Assembly: GCA_040222995.1 (NCBI GenBank)
Contig: JAVKBW010000046.1
Span: 1-64,000 of the forward strand
Direction of reading: 5' to 3'
DNA from: JAVKBW01 sp040222995
GTDB lineage: Bacteria > Pseudomonadota > Alphaproteobacteria > UBA8366 > Aestuariispiraceae
DNA length: 64,000 nucleotides
The notes under the pieces: model-generated
Databases searched by the model: none
Told to the model about the DNA's origin: nothing
Seen by the model: the letters and a program-made list of their open reading frames with translations, nothing else
Shown: piece by piece, positions 27,922 through 37,067 of the stretch
How positions within the stretch are numbered: the first letter of the stretch is position 1
How the letters are laid out: each line of letters opens with the position of its first letter
Program-made: the position numbers and the translations under genes

Positions 27922-29307
27922 ATGGAATGTTTCGCCCCCAAAACGACCAAATCGACCATCCACCTGATTCCGCTGGAAAAGGGGTCGGTCGCCGGCTGGC
28001 TGAAAAAGCGGGCGGGGTCAGACCGCGCCTGGGTCGAGGCGCACGGCTTCGACGCAAAACCGGGATCGGTGCTGATGCTTCCCGGTGATGACGGCGGGCC
28101 GACCGACGCGCTTGTCGGCGTCAAGGCGGACACCCCCGGCGATATCTGGTCCTGGGGCGCGGCGGCGGACAAGCTGCCCGCCGGCCAGTACTCCCTGCCG
28201 GAATCGATGGAGGCGACGGCGGGGTTCAATGCCGGCCTCGGCTGGGCGCTCGGCGCCTATCGGTTCTCCGCCTACAAGAAGAACAAGCCCGGCGACCCGT
28301 CGAAACTGGTGCTGCCGCCATCGGTCGACCGCGACGCTGTCGAGGCGATGGCGAAGGCGATCTATCTGACCCGCGACCTGATCAACACGCCGGCGGAAGA
28401 CATGGGGCCGGGCGAACTGGCCGATGCGGCGCGGGTGCTGGCCCGCAAGTACAAGGCGAAATGCCGCATCGTCGTCGGCGACGATCTGCTGAAGGACAAT
28501 TACCCGATGATCCACGCGGTCGGCCGCGCCAGCAGCCGCACGCCGCGCCTGATCGACCTGAAATGGGGCCGCGCGAAAGACCCGAAACTGACCCTGGTCG
28601 GCAAGGGCGTGTGTTTCGATTCCGGCGGGCTGGACCTGAAACCGTCGAACGGCATGCTGCTGATGAAAAAGGATATGGGCGGCGCGGCGAACGTGCTCGG
28701 CCTGGCCTCGATGATCATGGCGTCGAATGTACGCGTACGATTGCGCGTGCTGATCCCGGCGGTGGAGAACAGCGTTTCCGGCAACGCCTTCCGGCCGATG
28801 GATATACTCAACAGCCGCAAGGGTCTGTCGGTGGAAATCGGCAATACCGACGCCGAGGGCCGGCTGGTTCTGGCCGACGCGCTTACGGCGGCGGCGGAGG
28901 ACAAGCCCGACATGGTGCTGGATTTCGCGACCCTCACCGGCGCGGCGCGGGTGGCGGTGGGCACCGAAATCGCGGCGTTTTTCGCCAACGATCCCGGCCT
29001 GTCGGCGGCATTGTCGGAATGCGCCGACGCGGTCGACGACCCGGTCTGGCCGCTGCCGCTGCACAAGCCCTACCGCCGGCTTCTGGACAGCAAGGCCGCG
29101 GATATCAACAATGTCAGCCCCGGCGGCTATGCCGGCGCGATCACCGCCGCCCTGTTCCTGCAGGAATTCGTGCCCGACAGGATCGCCTGGGCGCATTTCG
29201 ACATCATGGCGTGGAACACGTCGACGCGGGCCGGCCATCCGGAAGGCGGCGAGGCGATGGGCATCAGGGCCGCTTTCGAGATGATCCGCCGGCGCTACGC
29301 GGGATAG
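27922..29307 (+). CDS. Leucyl aminopeptidase family protein (M17)
   Basis: A 461-residue cytosolic zinc or manganese aminopeptidase. Seen: LVGKGVCFDSGGLDLKPS (metal Asp and Lys), MKKDMGGAANVLG, and the M17 signature NTDAEGRLVLADAL starting at residue 308. The N-terminal domain is poorly conserved, as usual. It is slightly shorter than PepA of E. coli. The ATG at 27922 (MECFAPKTT) is preferred to the longer frame from 27793, which overlaps eipB. The following MarR gene starts 10 bases after its stop, suggesting one transcript. Confidence 0.92.
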   Translation: MECFAPKTTKSTIHLIPLEKGSVAGWLKKRAGSDRAWVEAHGFDAKPGSVLMLPGDDGGPTDALVGVKADTPGDIWSWGAAADKLPAGQYSLPESMEATAGFNAGLGWALGAYRFSAYKKNKPGDPSKLVLPPSVDRDAVEAMAKAIYLTRDLINTPAEDMGPGELADAARVLARKYKAKCRIVVGDDLLKDNYPMIHAVGRASSRTPRLIDLKWGRAKDPKLTLVGKGVCFDSGGLDLKPSNGMLLMKKDMGGAANVLGLASMIMASNVRVRLRVLIPAVENSVSGNAFRPMDILNSRKGLSVEIGNTDAEGRLVLADALTAAAEDKPDMVLDFATLTGAARVAVGTEIAAFFANDPGLSAALSECADAVDDPVWPLPLHKPYRRLLDSKAADINNVSPGGYAGAITAALFLQEFVPDRIAWAHFDIMAWNTSTRAGHPEGGEAMGIRAAFEMIRRRYAG

Positions 29308-29317
29308 GCGTACGACC

Positions 29318-29671
29318 ATGCAGCTTTCCGCGCAACAGGCCCTGCAGCTATGGCACAGCGCGTTCGTAGAAAGCGTACAGCGGGATACGCCCGACCTTAC
29401 CGCGCGGCAGATGGCGGTGCTGATGACCGTCTACATGGATCCGCCGCCGCATACCGTACGCGGCCTGGCCGACCGCCTGACGGTTTCCAAGCCGGCCGTC
29501 ACCCGCGCCCTCGACCGGCTGTCGGCGATCGGGCTGGTGCGCCGCAAGCCCGACGAGCGCGACCGGCGATCGATCACGGTGCAGCGCACGGTGAAAGGGT
29601 CTTTGTATCTGTCCGATATCGCCGCGGTGATCGGCCGTGCCGCCGCCGGTTTGCCGCAGCCCGGCGGGTAG
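29318..29671 (+). CDS. Short MarR-family winged-helix regulator
   Basis: A 117-residue winged-helix protein. Seen: LTARQMAVLMTVYMDPPPHTVRGLADRLTVSKPAVTRALDRLSAIGLVRRKPDERDRRSI, with recognition helix KPAVTRALDRL and wing DERDRRS. It is shorter than most MarR proteins, lacking a long C-terminal dimerisation helix. It lies between the M17 aminopeptidase and an Mpo1-like gene, all closely spaced. Target and ligand unknown. Confidence 0.82.
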   Translation: MQLSAQQALQLWHSAFVESVQRDTPDLTARQMAVLMTVYMDPPPHTVRGLADRLTVSKPAVTRALDRLSAIGLVRRKPDERDRRSITVQRTVKGSLYLSDIAAVIGRAAAGLPQPGG

Positions 29672-29680
29672 AAAGCCGTC

Positions 29681-30025
29681 ATGCCGACCGAACGCCCCGC
29701 CTTTAACAGCTATGCCGATTTCTGGCCGTTTTACCTGCGCCAGCACGCGAAGCCGGGCACGCGCCTGCTGCATGTCGCCGGCACCGGCCTCGCCCTCGCC
29801 TTGCTGATCGCGGCGGCGCTGACCGGTATATGGGGACTGGCGATTGCCGCGCCCTTTGTCGGCTACGGTTTCGCCTGGATCGGCCATATCGCCGTTGAGG
29901 GCAACCGGCCGGCGACCTTCGGGCACCCCGTCTGGTCGCTGGTCAGCGATTTCCGCATGGTGTTTTTATGGGCGACCGGGCGGTTGTCCCGCCATTTGCG
30001 CAACGCCGGGGTCAAGGATTACTGA
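29681..30025 (+). CDS. Mpo1-like (DUF962) membrane protein
   Basis: A 114-residue protein with two hydrophobic segments. Seen: FWPFYLRQHAKPGTRLLHVAGT (conserved FY...H...R..H..GT), then WIGHIAVEGNRPATFGHPVWSLVSDFRM, the hallmark of the DUF962/Mpo1 family. Yeast Mpo1 is an iron-dependent dioxygenase acting in alpha-oxidation of 2-hydroxy fatty acids, with His ligands in these motifs. The bacterial role is inferred. It starts nine bases after the MarR stop. Confidence 0.85.
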   Translation: MPTERPAFNSYADFWPFYLRQHAKPGTRLLHVAGTGLALALLIAAALTGIWGLAIAAPFVGYGFAWIGHIAVEGNRPATFGHPVWSLVSDFRMVFLWATGRLSRHLRNAGVKDY

Positions 30026-30495
30026 CGTTTCAGGACATCGCGCAGGATATCGACTACGATCCGCGTGCCTTCCTCGATAATCGTCACGTCGTCACCGACG
30101 ATGATGCGTTCAAGCCCGTCGCGCAGTTTCGGCAGTCGGCCTTCCAGATCGGACGGCAGGAAACGCTTGGCGATACCCGGCGGCAGCGGCTTGCCGCGTT
30201 CGAGGTTCTTGGCGATGCCCGGCGGCAGGCCCTTCGACTTGATGCCGTGATCCTTGACGTAACGCTGGATGATCTCGCGGTCGTTCTCGCCGAAAATGCC
30301 GTCCAACACTTCGTCGATCACCTCGTCCTCGACGCGTTCCTCGGTGGTCTGGGCATTGGATTTGTTGCCATGGCCCTTGGCCTTGTCGCTTTTCGCGAGG
30401 CCCGCGCCGGCATCGCCGAAAACAAGCCCGGCGAGCAGAATCACGACGGCAAGGGCGCGCAAAGGCGCATGGATACGTGTATGGCGCTGTGTCAC
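30019..30495 (-). CDS. CigR-like exported protein
   Basis: A 158-residue protein with an N-terminal hydrophobic segment (LRALAVVILLAGLVFGDAGAG) serving as signal or anchor, an acidic middle (TTEERVEDEVIDEVLDGIF), and GLPPGIAKNLERGKPLPPGI, the repeated LPPGIAK element seen in proteins annotated as anti-virulence regulator CigR family. The C-terminal half is a small beta/alpha part. The GTG at 30495 is chosen because AGGAG lies nine bases upstream; the open frame beyond it runs into the tRNA-Leu gene. Its 3' end overlaps that of the Mpo1-like gene by seven bases. Confidence 0.75.
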   Translation of the reverse strand: MTQRHTRIHAPLRALAVVILLAGLVFGDAGAGLAKSDKAKGHGNKSNAQTTEERVEDEVIDEVLDGIFGENDREIIQRYVKDHGIKSKGLPPGIAKNLERGKPLPPGIAKRFLPSDLEGRLPKLRDGLERIIVGDDVTIIEEGTRIVVDILRDVLKRQ

Positions 30496-30652
30496 GGCGA
30501 AACTCTCCTGTCTGGCCTGCCCCCGCACACCATCCGTCCCGCCTATATGAGAACCACGCCCACGATTACAAGCGCGTCCACCCGAACCCCGCGGCACGCA
30601 ACACATACGCGCCCCGGACGGGGTGAAGATTCTTGTCAAATTGTCGGGAGAA

Positions 30653-30739
30653 TGGTGCCCAGGAGAAGACTCGAACTTCCACGACCTTGCGGCCACAGGT
30701 ACCTGAAACCTGCGCGTCTACCAATTCCGCCACCTGGGC
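30653..30739 (-). tRNA. tRNA-Leu (anticodon CAG)
   Basis: Read on the minus strand, GCCCAGG pairs with CCTGGGC to form the acceptor stem, followed by A and an encoded CCA. The D arm contains AATTGGTAGA. The anticodon arm is CAGGT-TTCAGGT-ACCTG, with CAG at 30703-30705 (plus coordinates). A long variable arm and GTTCGAGTC in the T arm identify a class II leucine tRNA, which decodes CUG, a frequent codon here. Confidence 0.95.
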
Positions 30740-30894
30740 TCAGATGACGATGCGTGTTGTACGCACCCAAAGACGGTTGTCAACACTTACCAGTGGGGGT
30801 GAACGCGATAGTTGGATCGCCGCCGGGATTCGGCTATATCCAAGAAGACGAATTAGTGTCGGCACACCGGCACAGGCGATTACAGGGGATGACG

Positions 30895-31851
30895 ATGACA
30901 ACGAAACTGGTGACGATTTTCGGCGGCGGCGGCTTTCTGGGCCGGCATCTGGTGCGGCTTCTGGCGCAGCAGGGCCATTCGATTCGCGTCGCCGTGCGCG
31001 ATCCGGAAAGCGCCCTGTTCCTGAAACCGATGGGCGATGTCGGCCAGATCACGCCGATCCAGGCGAATATCCGGTCCGATGCCTCGGTCGCCGCCGCCGT
31101 CGCCGGGTCCGACGCCGTCGTCAACCTGGTCGGCATTCTGTACGAAAGCGGCAGCCAGAGCTTCGACGCCGTACACAAAACCGGCGCGGCCACCGTCGCC
31201 AAGGCCGCCGCCAATGCGGGGGCGGAGCGCTTCGTGCACATGTCAGCGCTCGGCGCATCGGAACAGTCGGCCGCGAAATACGCCCGCAGCAAGGCGCGTG
31301 GCGAGACCGCGGTTACCGAGGCGTTTCCCGGCGTCTCGATCATGCGGCCCAGCGTGGTGTTCGGCCCGCAGGACGATTTCTTCAACCGGTTCGCCAATCT
31401 GGCCCGGTTCAGCCCGGTCCTGCCGCTGATCGGCGGCGGCCACACGAAGTTTCAGCCGGTCTATGTCGTCGACGTGGCCGAGGCGATGGCCGCCTGCGTC
31501 AACGGCCGGGCGGAAAACGCCCAGGGGCAGGTTTACGAACTGGGCGGGCCGACCGTCTACACGTTCGAGGAGCTGATGCGGCTGGTGATGCACTATACCG
31601 GCTATGACCGCCGGCTGGTTTCGATCCCGTTCGGCCTCGCCCGGCTGCAGGGCATGGTGCTGGGCCTGCTGCCGACGCCGCCGCTGACGGCGGACCAGGT
31701 CGACCTGCTGAAATCCGACAACGTGGTCACCGGCGATCTGCCGGGTCTGGCCGATTTCGGCATCCACCCGACGGCGGCGGAAGTCATCCTGCCGACCTAC
31801 ATGGACGTGCACCGCCGGGGCGGCCGCTACAGCCAGACTGCGGTGCTCTGA
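30895..31851 (+). CDS. NDUFA9-like NAD(P)-binding protein (atypical SDR)
   Basis: A 318-residue Rossmann protein of the complex I NDUFA9/39-kDa subunit family. Seen: KLVTIFGGGGFLGRHLVRLL (GxxGxxG), VNLVGILYE, FVHMSALGAS, YARSKARGE (the YxxxK pair of SDR enzymes) and IMRPSVVFGPQDDFFNRF. Bacterial relatives are called complex I NDUFA9 subunit family proteins or NAD-dependent epimerases; a structural role in complex I is not proven here. The second of two near ATGs (30895) is used since AGGGG lies six bases before it. Confidence 0.88.
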   Translation: MTTKLVTIFGGGGFLGRHLVRLLAQQGHSIRVAVRDPESALFLKPMGDVGQITPIQANIRSDASVAAAVAGSDAVVNLVGILYESGSQSFDAVHKTGAATVAKAAANAGAERFVHMSALGASEQSAAKYARSKARGETAVTEAFPGVSIMRPSVVFGPQDDFFNRFANLARFSPVLPLIGGGHTKFQPVYVVDVAEAMAACVNGRAENAQGQVYELGGPTVYTFEELMRLVMHYTGYDRRLVSIPFGLARLQGMVLGLLPTPPLTADQVDLLKSDNVVTGDLPGLADFGIHPTAAEVILPTYMDVHRRGGRYSQTAVL

Positions 31852-31891
31852 CGCGGGTTCCGGCTGCAACCTCGCCGCCCCAAGACGGGGC

Positions 31892-32188
31892 CTAGCCGTA
31901 GTGAACAGGCTGCGGGTCGGGTTGCTTCACCACCGCGCCGCGAACGACCCTGACTTCGTCGCCCGGCGCACCGATGCGCCGACCGTGTTCGCAGATCGCT
32001 TCCGGATCGCTGGCCTCGTAAATGCAGACCGAGCCGATGCGGCCATCCTCCTCGGTAACCGCATAGCTGCGAATCCAGCGCAGCCTGTCCGCCATTTCCT
32101 CGCCGACCTGAAGCGATTTCCGGTTGGTTGCCTCGATCTCGCTTTCGTCGGCCCAGATACCTCGGCGGCGGATGATGTAGAGATCCAT
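31892..32188 (-). CDS. DUF4242 (SCO4226-like) small protein
   Basis: A 98-residue ferredoxin-like-fold protein of the DUF4242 family. It starts MDLYIIRRRGIWADESEIEA and has VTEEDGRIGSVCIYEASDPEAI, the family's core strand-helix. The Streptomyces member SCO4226 binds nickel. The same ability is not shown here. AGGAGG precedes the ATG at 32188. It diverges from a GlxA-type regulator, which could control it. Confidence 0.8.
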   Translation of the reverse strand: MDLYIIRRRGIWADESEIEATNRKSLQVGEEMADRLRWIRSYAVTEEDGRIGSVCIYEASDPEAICEHGRRIGAPGDEVRVVRGAVVKQPDPQPVHYG

Positions 32189-32356
32189 TGCTTGCCTCCT
32201 TTCTGCGTTGCGATGGTCTGAATATCGGGCCCGGTCCGGCATGAAACCAGCCGGCGATACTGACAAACCCCGGGGGCAAAAGTGCCACGCGCCGGGGCAG
32301 GGCTGGAATTCCGGTGCGATATTCGACACCATGCCGTCAGGCAGCGAGCGAAGGAG

Positions 32357-33355
32357 ATGGTTGAAAACGACAAGCTGGATGTCGTGATCGTGCTGGTCAA
32401 CGAGGGGTACGCCTCGACGGCGGTCGGGCCGATCGAGGTGTTTTCATCGGCCGGCAGCATGTTCAACGAAATGCGCGGCGCGGACCCGCAACCGCGATTC
32501 CGGGTGAAATTGGCGTCGATTGACGGCAAACCGATCGAAAGCGCTTACGGGCTACGTATCTTTCCCGACAGCAGTATCGCTGATGTCGGCCGGGCCGACC
32601 TCATCATGGTGTCGGCATCCGGTCCCGTCCCGTCCCAATGGATGGCGCGCCACGCCGCACTGCTTCCCTGGCTGGCCGACCGGTACCACGGCGGGGCGCT
32701 TGTCGCCGGCGTCTGTTCCGGCGTCGCCTTCCTGGCCGAGGCGGGACTGCTGGACGGTCGATCCGCCACCACCCATTGGGGGGTCGCCGAAACGTTCCGG
32801 AGCCGGTATCCTGACGTGGACTGGCGCACCGATATGCTAATTACCGAGGATGCCGGATTGTTCTGCGGCGGCGGCGTAAACGCCGCGACCGACCTCGGTC
32901 TGTACCTGGTGGAAAGGCTGTGCGGTCACAGGGTCTCGGTCGAATGCGCGAAGGCGCTGCTGCTGGACATGCCGCGGCTGAATCAGTCGGGCTACGCCAT
33001 CCTGCCGCTTGGCCGGCCGCACCGGGACGGCACGGTGCGGCGGCTAGAGGATCACCTGATGGCCAATTTCCGGCGCGAGGTCACGAATGAGGAACTCGCG
33101 GACATGGCGGGGATGAGCCGCCGCACCCTGATGCGGCGTTTCAGGGACGCAACCGGGTCCCTGCCCGGCGCGTACCTGCAGATGATCCGCGTCGCGGCCG
33201 CCCGCAGGATGCTTGAGGATGGCGCGCGCTCAATCCAGCAGGTCGGTAATTCTGTCGGCTACGAAGACGCCGCATTCTTCCGGCGTGTCTTCAGGCGCTA
33301 CAGCGGCATGTCGCCGGCGTCCTATCGCGACCGCTTCAGGTTCCGCTACGCCTGA
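32357..33355 (+). CDS. GlxA family transcriptional regulator (DJ-1/PfpI plus AraC)
   Basis: A 332-residue regulator. The N-terminal half (about 1-190) is a DJ-1/PfpI-like amidotransferase fold: VGPIEVFSSAGSMFNEM, LVAGVCSGVAFLAEAGLLDG (nucleophile-elbow Cys in VCSG) and TTHWGVAE. The C-terminal half is an AraC domain with two helix-turn-helix units (TNEELADMAGMSRRTLMRRF and SIQQVGNSVGYEDAAFFRRV). Such proteins often regulate catabolism of amines or amino-acid derivatives. The ATG at 32357 fits the fold, but AAGGAG lies immediately before it, so a GTG a few codons downstream, or the GTG at 32282, remains possible. Confidence 0.87.
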   Translation: MVENDKLDVVIVLVNEGYASTAVGPIEVFSSAGSMFNEMRGADPQPRFRVKLASIDGKPIESAYGLRIFPDSSIADVGRADLIMVSASGPVPSQWMARHAALLPWLADRYHGGALVAGVCSGVAFLAEAGLLDGRSATTHWGVAETFRSRYPDVDWRTDMLITEDAGLFCGGGVNAATDLGLYLVERLCGHRVSVECAKALLLDMPRLNQSGYAILPLGRPHRDGTVRRLEDHLMANFRREVTNEELADMAGMSRRTLMRRFRDATGSLPGAYLQMIRVAAARRMLEDGARSIQQVGNSVGYEDAAFFRRVFRRYSGMSPASYRDRFRFRYA

Positions 33356-33380
33356 TCCCGGCCGGGACCCTGCCGGACGG

Positions 33381-34073
33381 TCAGTTGCCTTCCGGCTCCA
33401 GCGCGTAGCCGGCCGACCGCACGGTGCGGATCAGATCGGCCTTGCCGCCGTCATTCAACGCCTTGCGCAGGCGGCGGATATGAACGTCGACGGTGCGCGG
33501 TTCGACATAGACATCCCGGCCCCACACCGCATCCAGCAATTGTTCGCGGCTGAACACCCGGCCGGGATATTCCAGCAGATGGCGCAGCAGGCGGAATTCC
33601 GTCGGGCCGAGTTTGATTTCCGTGCCGGAGCGGTGTACCCGGTGCGCCGCAAGGTCCATGCTGATATCGGCGGCCAGCAGTTTTTCATCGGCCAGGACGG
33701 GGCGCGAGCGGCGCAGCAGAGCGTGCATCCGCGCCACCAGCTCGGCCGGCGAAAACGGTTTGGTGACGTAATCGTCGGCGCCGGCGTCCAGCCCGCGCAC
33801 GGTGTCGGATTCCTCGCCCCGCGCCGTCAGCATGATGACAGGGATGGATTTCGACACCGGTTTGCGGCGCAATTGCCGGCAGACTTCGATGCCGCTCATT
33901 TCCGGCAGCATCCAGTCCAGCAGAACCAGATCGGGCGGGTTTTCGTCGACGGCGATCATCGCCTCGCGGCCGTCGAGGGCCGCATCGACCTCAAACCCTT
34001 CCCTTTCGAGATTGTAACGCAACAAGGTAACAACAGCCGTTTCGTCTTCGACGATCAGGATACGGGGTTTCAT
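33381..34073 (-). CDS. phoB: Phosphate regulon response regulator PhoB
   Basis: A 230-residue OmpR-class regulator. Receiver domain: EDE acidic pocket at residues 9-11, phosphorylation Asp53 (LLDWMLPE), Lys in TKPFSPAELVARM. DNA-binding domain: LGPTEFRLLRHLLEYPGRVFSREQLLDAVWG and RTVDVHIRRLRKAL. It activates genes with Pho boxes under phosphate limitation. It is the last gene of the pst operon; its partner kinase PhoR lies 8 kb away at 42185-43414 on the same strand. Confidence 0.95.
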   Translation of the reverse strand: MKPRILIVEDETAVVTLLRYNLEREGFEVDAALDGREAMIAVDENPPDLVLLDWMLPEMSGIEVCRQLRRKPVSKSIPVIMLTARGEESDTVRGLDAGADDYVTKPFSPAELVARMHALLRRSRPVLADEKLLAADISMDLAAHRVHRSGTEIKLGPTEFRLLRHLLEYPGRVFSREQLLDAVWGRDVYVEPRTVDVHIRRLRKALNDGGKADLIRTVRSAGYALEPEGN

Positions 34074-34119
34074 AACGGGTCACTCTTTCCTGGTAAAACA
34101 ATCCGAATACAGCAGCGCC

Positions 34120-34866
34120 TCAGGCAGGCTGATCTTCAGGCTGGTCTTCGTCTTCCGGCTGAACGACCATGTAGTTGGAAGCATCGGCTTTTTTGCGTCG
34201 CTCGTCCAGATTTGTGCCTTCGACCTGGAAGTACAGGGTTTCGGCGATGTTCGTCGTATGGTCGCCGATCCGTTCGATGTTCTTGGCGATGAACAGAAGA
34301 TGCGTACACGGCGTGATGTGGCGCGGGTCTTCCATCATGTAGGTCAGCAATTCGCGGAAGATGCTGGTATACAGGCTGTCGACTTCCTCGTCGGCTTCCC
34401 AGACGGCGACCGCCTTGTCGACATCGCCTTCCAGATAGGCGTCGAAAATATCCTTCAGCATCGCCTGCACCAGTTTGCCGAGGCGGCCGATGCTGCGCGC
34501 CATCGGGCTGAGCGGAAGCTGGCTCAGCACATGCGCGCGCTTGCCGATATTCTTGGCGTAGTCGCCGATGCGTTCGATATCGGACGCCGTTTTCAGCGTG
34601 GCGACGATGTAGCGCAGGTCGTTCGCGACCGGCTGGCGCAGGGCCAGCATGCGCACGACAAGGTGTTCGACTTCCTGTTCCAGGTCGTCGATTTCCTTGT
34701 CCTTTTCCTTGACCTGCAAGGCCAGATCGGAATCGCGCTTGGCCACCGCCTTCATGGAATCGGCAAACTGGCTTTCAGCTAGGCCGCCCATCTGGCTGAA
34801 CAGTTTTGTCAGACGTTCGAATTCTTCGTTATAGGCAGCGTGAATATGATCGGGCTTCGAAACCAT
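34120..34866 (-). CDS. phoU: Phosphate-signalling protein PhoU
   Basis: A 248-residue all-helical protein with two PhoU repeats, each with the E/DxxxD-type metal-binding helix (DLEQEVEHLVVRMLALRQPVANDLR..., and EDPRHITPCTHLLFIAKNIERIGDHTTNIAE). It links the Pst transporter to PhoR and keeps the regulon off in phosphate-rich medium. It lies between pstB and phoB, the standard order. Confidence 0.95.
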   Translation of the reverse strand: MVSKPDHIHAAYNEEFERLTKLFSQMGGLAESQFADSMKAVAKRDSDLALQVKEKDKEIDDLEQEVEHLVVRMLALRQPVANDLRYIVATLKTASDIERIGDYAKNIGKRAHVLSQLPLSPMARSIGRLGKLVQAMLKDIFDAYLEGDVDKAVAVWEADEEVDSLYTSIFRELLTYMMEDPRHITPCTHLLFIAKNIERIGDHTTNIAETLYFQVEGTNLDERRKKADASNYMVVQPEDEDQPEDQPA

Positions 34867-34920
34867 CAGGATGTCTCCAATAGCATTGGCAGGGGCTGAC
34901 GCGGTCCTTGCAGGGACAGA

Positions 34921-35769
34921 CTAGCCGAATCGGCCGGTAATGTATCCTTGGGTGCGGTCGTCCTGCGGATTTGTGAATATCTGTTCCGTTTCGTTGTATT
35001 CCACCAGGTTGCCGAGATGGAAAAAGGCCGTTTTCTGCGAGACCCGCGCCGCCTGCTGCATCGAATGGGTGACGATGGCGATGGTGTAGTCCTCGCGCAG
35101 TTCGTGGATCAGTTCCTCGATCTTGGCGGTGGCGATCGGGTCGAGCGCCGAGCACGGTTCGTCCATCAGAATGACTTCCGGGCGGATAGCGATTGCGCGC
35201 GCGATGCACAACCGCTGCTGCTGGCCGCCGGAAAGGCCGGTGCCGGGCTGGTCCAGCCGGTCCTTCGCCTCTTCCCACAGGCCGGCGGAAACAAGCGACG
35301 ACTGGACGATTTCGTCCAGTTCCGTCTTGCCGGCCGCAATGCCGTGAATGCGCGGACCGTAGGCGACATTCTCATAGATCGATTTCGGAAACGGGTTCGG
35401 TTTCTGGAACACCATGCCGACCCGGGCGCGCAGATGCACGACATCGATATCGCGGTCATAGATGTTCTTGCCGTCCATGATGATCTCGCCATACACCCGG
35501 CAGATATCGACGACGTCGTTCATCCGGTTCAGGCAGCGCAGGAAGGTCGACTTGCCGCAGCCCGACGGGCCGATCAGCGCCGTAACCTCGTTTTCCATGA
35601 TATCGATATCGACGTCGAACAGCGCCTGTTTCTCGCCGTAGAAAACAGAAACCTTGCGGCCCTCCATCTTCGCCCGGCCGGTACCGATACCGGCCGACGG
35701 CGTGATTTGTATGTTCCCGGAATCCTTGGCCTTTTCGAAGGCGGTCTGTTCATTCGTTTGTAATGACAT
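34921..35769 (-). CDS. pstB: Phosphate ABC transporter ATP-binding protein PstB
   Basis: A 282-residue ABC ATPase. Seen: VTALIGPSGCGKSTFLRCLN (Walker A), LSGGQQQRLCIARAIAI (signature), VILMDEPCSALDPIAT (Walker B), and IVTHSMQQAARVSQKTAFFH. These match PstB closely, including the LRCLNRMND segment. The 30-residue N-terminal extension before the nucleotide domain is a little long. It starts six bases after the pstA stop. Confidence 0.96.
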   Translation of the reverse strand: MSLQTNEQTAFEKAKDSGNIQITPSAGIGTGRAKMEGRKVSVFYGEKQALFDVDIDIMENEVTALIGPSGCGKSTFLRCLNRMNDVVDICRVYGEIIMDGKNIYDRDIDVVHLRARVGMVFQKPNPFPKSIYENVAYGPRIHGIAAGKTELDEIVQSSLVSAGLWEEAKDRLDQPGTGLSGGQQQRLCIARAIAIRPEVILMDEPCSALDPIATAKIEELIHELREDYTIAIVTHSMQQAARVSQKTAFFHLGNLVEYNETEQIFTNPQDDRTQGYITGRFG

Positions 35770-35775
35770 TTTAAC

Positions 35776-37056
35776 CTACCACTTGCGTTGGAAGCGTTGA
35801 CGGAGAACGACGGCGATCATGTTCATCAGGACCAGAAAGCCGATCAGGACGAGAATGGCCGCCGATGTCCGTGCGACGAAACCCCGTTCCGGACTGTCGG
35901 CCCAGATGAATATCTGGGTCGGAAGCGCGGTTGCGGAGTCCAGTATCCCGCCGGGGGCGGAGGTGATGAAGGCGTTCATGCCGATCAGCAGCAGCGGGGC
36001 GGTTTCCCCCAGGGCCTGGGCGAGGCCGATGATCGTGCCGGTCAGGATGCCGGGCATGGCCAGCGGCAGCACGTGATGCATAACTACCTGCTGGTGCGAC
36101 GCGCCGACCCCGAACCCGCCTTCGCGGATCGACGGCGGCACCGCCTTCAGCGCCGCGCGGGTGGTGATTATGATCGTCGGCAGCGTCATCAGCGACAGCA
36201 CCATCCCGCCGACCAGCGGCGCGGAACGCGGCAGGCCGAAGAACTGCAGGAACACCGCCAGACCCAGCAACCCGAACACGACCGAGGGCACGGCCGCCAG
36301 GTTGTTGATGTTCACCTCGATCAGATCGGTCCATCGGTTTTTCGGCGCGAACTCCTCCAGATAGACCGCGGCGGCGATGCCGACGGGAAAGCTGATCAGA
36401 AAGCAGACCAGCAGCGCGTAGAAGGATCCGACGATAGCGCCGGACAGGCCGGCCAGTTCTGGAAACCGGCTGTCGGCGGAGAAGAACAAAGTCCAGTTGA
36501 AGGGCTTCGTTACCTGTTCGCTATCGACAAGCTGGTCCCACCACGCGATCTGCTTGTCGGACACCTTGCGCTGTTCCTCCGGCACGTCACGAGGAATAAT
36601 GCCCTTGTGGAACTGGTCGAAGGCGTCGGAAACCGGGACGGTCAGCGTCACGGTGGTTCCGATCAGGCCAGGGTCGGCGACAACCATGTCGCGAAGCGCG
36701 AATTGCGCCCCGTTCGACGGAATGTCGCCCAGCGCCCGCTGGTCGCGACGATTTTCGACATCCGGAAACAGGCTGTAAAGACCCTGCCGGACGATTCCCC
36801 GGAAATTGCTGCCGAAGATATCGTCTTTGTCCACTTTCTCCGGATCGATCTCGACATCGAAGGTCAGATGCGTCTGTGTGAAAGCCGAGGCGCCGGTGTA
36901 AACCAGCGAGGTAAACAGAATTCCCAGCAGCAGTACCGCGATGCCGATGGCCGTCAGGCCGTAGATCTGGAGCCTGATATTCTTCGACTTTCGCCGGTCG
37001 ATCCTTTTCTTTACCTGATCCGCAGGCACGGCTTGGACGGTCGTCACGGACATCAT
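35776..37056 (-). CDS. pstA: Phosphate ABC transporter permease PstA
   Basis: A permease of about 426 residues. One N-terminal helix (about 30-55) is followed by a long periplasmic insert, and then the five-helix transporter core with the EAA-like loop (ALKAVPPSIREGGFGVGASH). The long periplasmic segment is a feature of alphaproteobacterial PstA. The ATG at 37056 or 37053 follows an AGGAG; a TTG at 37071 overlaps the pstC stop. Confidence 0.93.
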   Translation of the reverse strand: MMSVTTVQAVPADQVKKRIDRRKSKNIRLQIYGLTAIGIAVLLLGILFTSLVYTGASAFTQTHLTFDVEIDPEKVDKDDIFGSNFRGIVRQGLYSLFPDVENRRDQRALGDIPSNGAQFALRDMVVADPGLIGTTVTLTVPVSDAFDQFHKGIIPRDVPEEQRKVSDKQIAWWDQLVDSEQVTKPFNWTLFFSADSRFPELAGLSGAIVGSFYALLVCFLISFPVGIAAAVYLEEFAPKNRWTDLIEVNINNLAAVPSVVFGLLGLAVFLQFFGLPRSAPLVGGMVLSLMTLPTIIITTRAALKAVPPSIREGGFGVGASHQQVVMHHVLPLAMPGILTGTIIGLAQALGETAPLLLIGMNAFITSAPGGILDSATALPTQIFIWADSPERGFVARTSAAILVLIGFLVLMNMIAVVLRQRFQRKW

Positions 37057-37067
37057 GTCGCTCCTGA

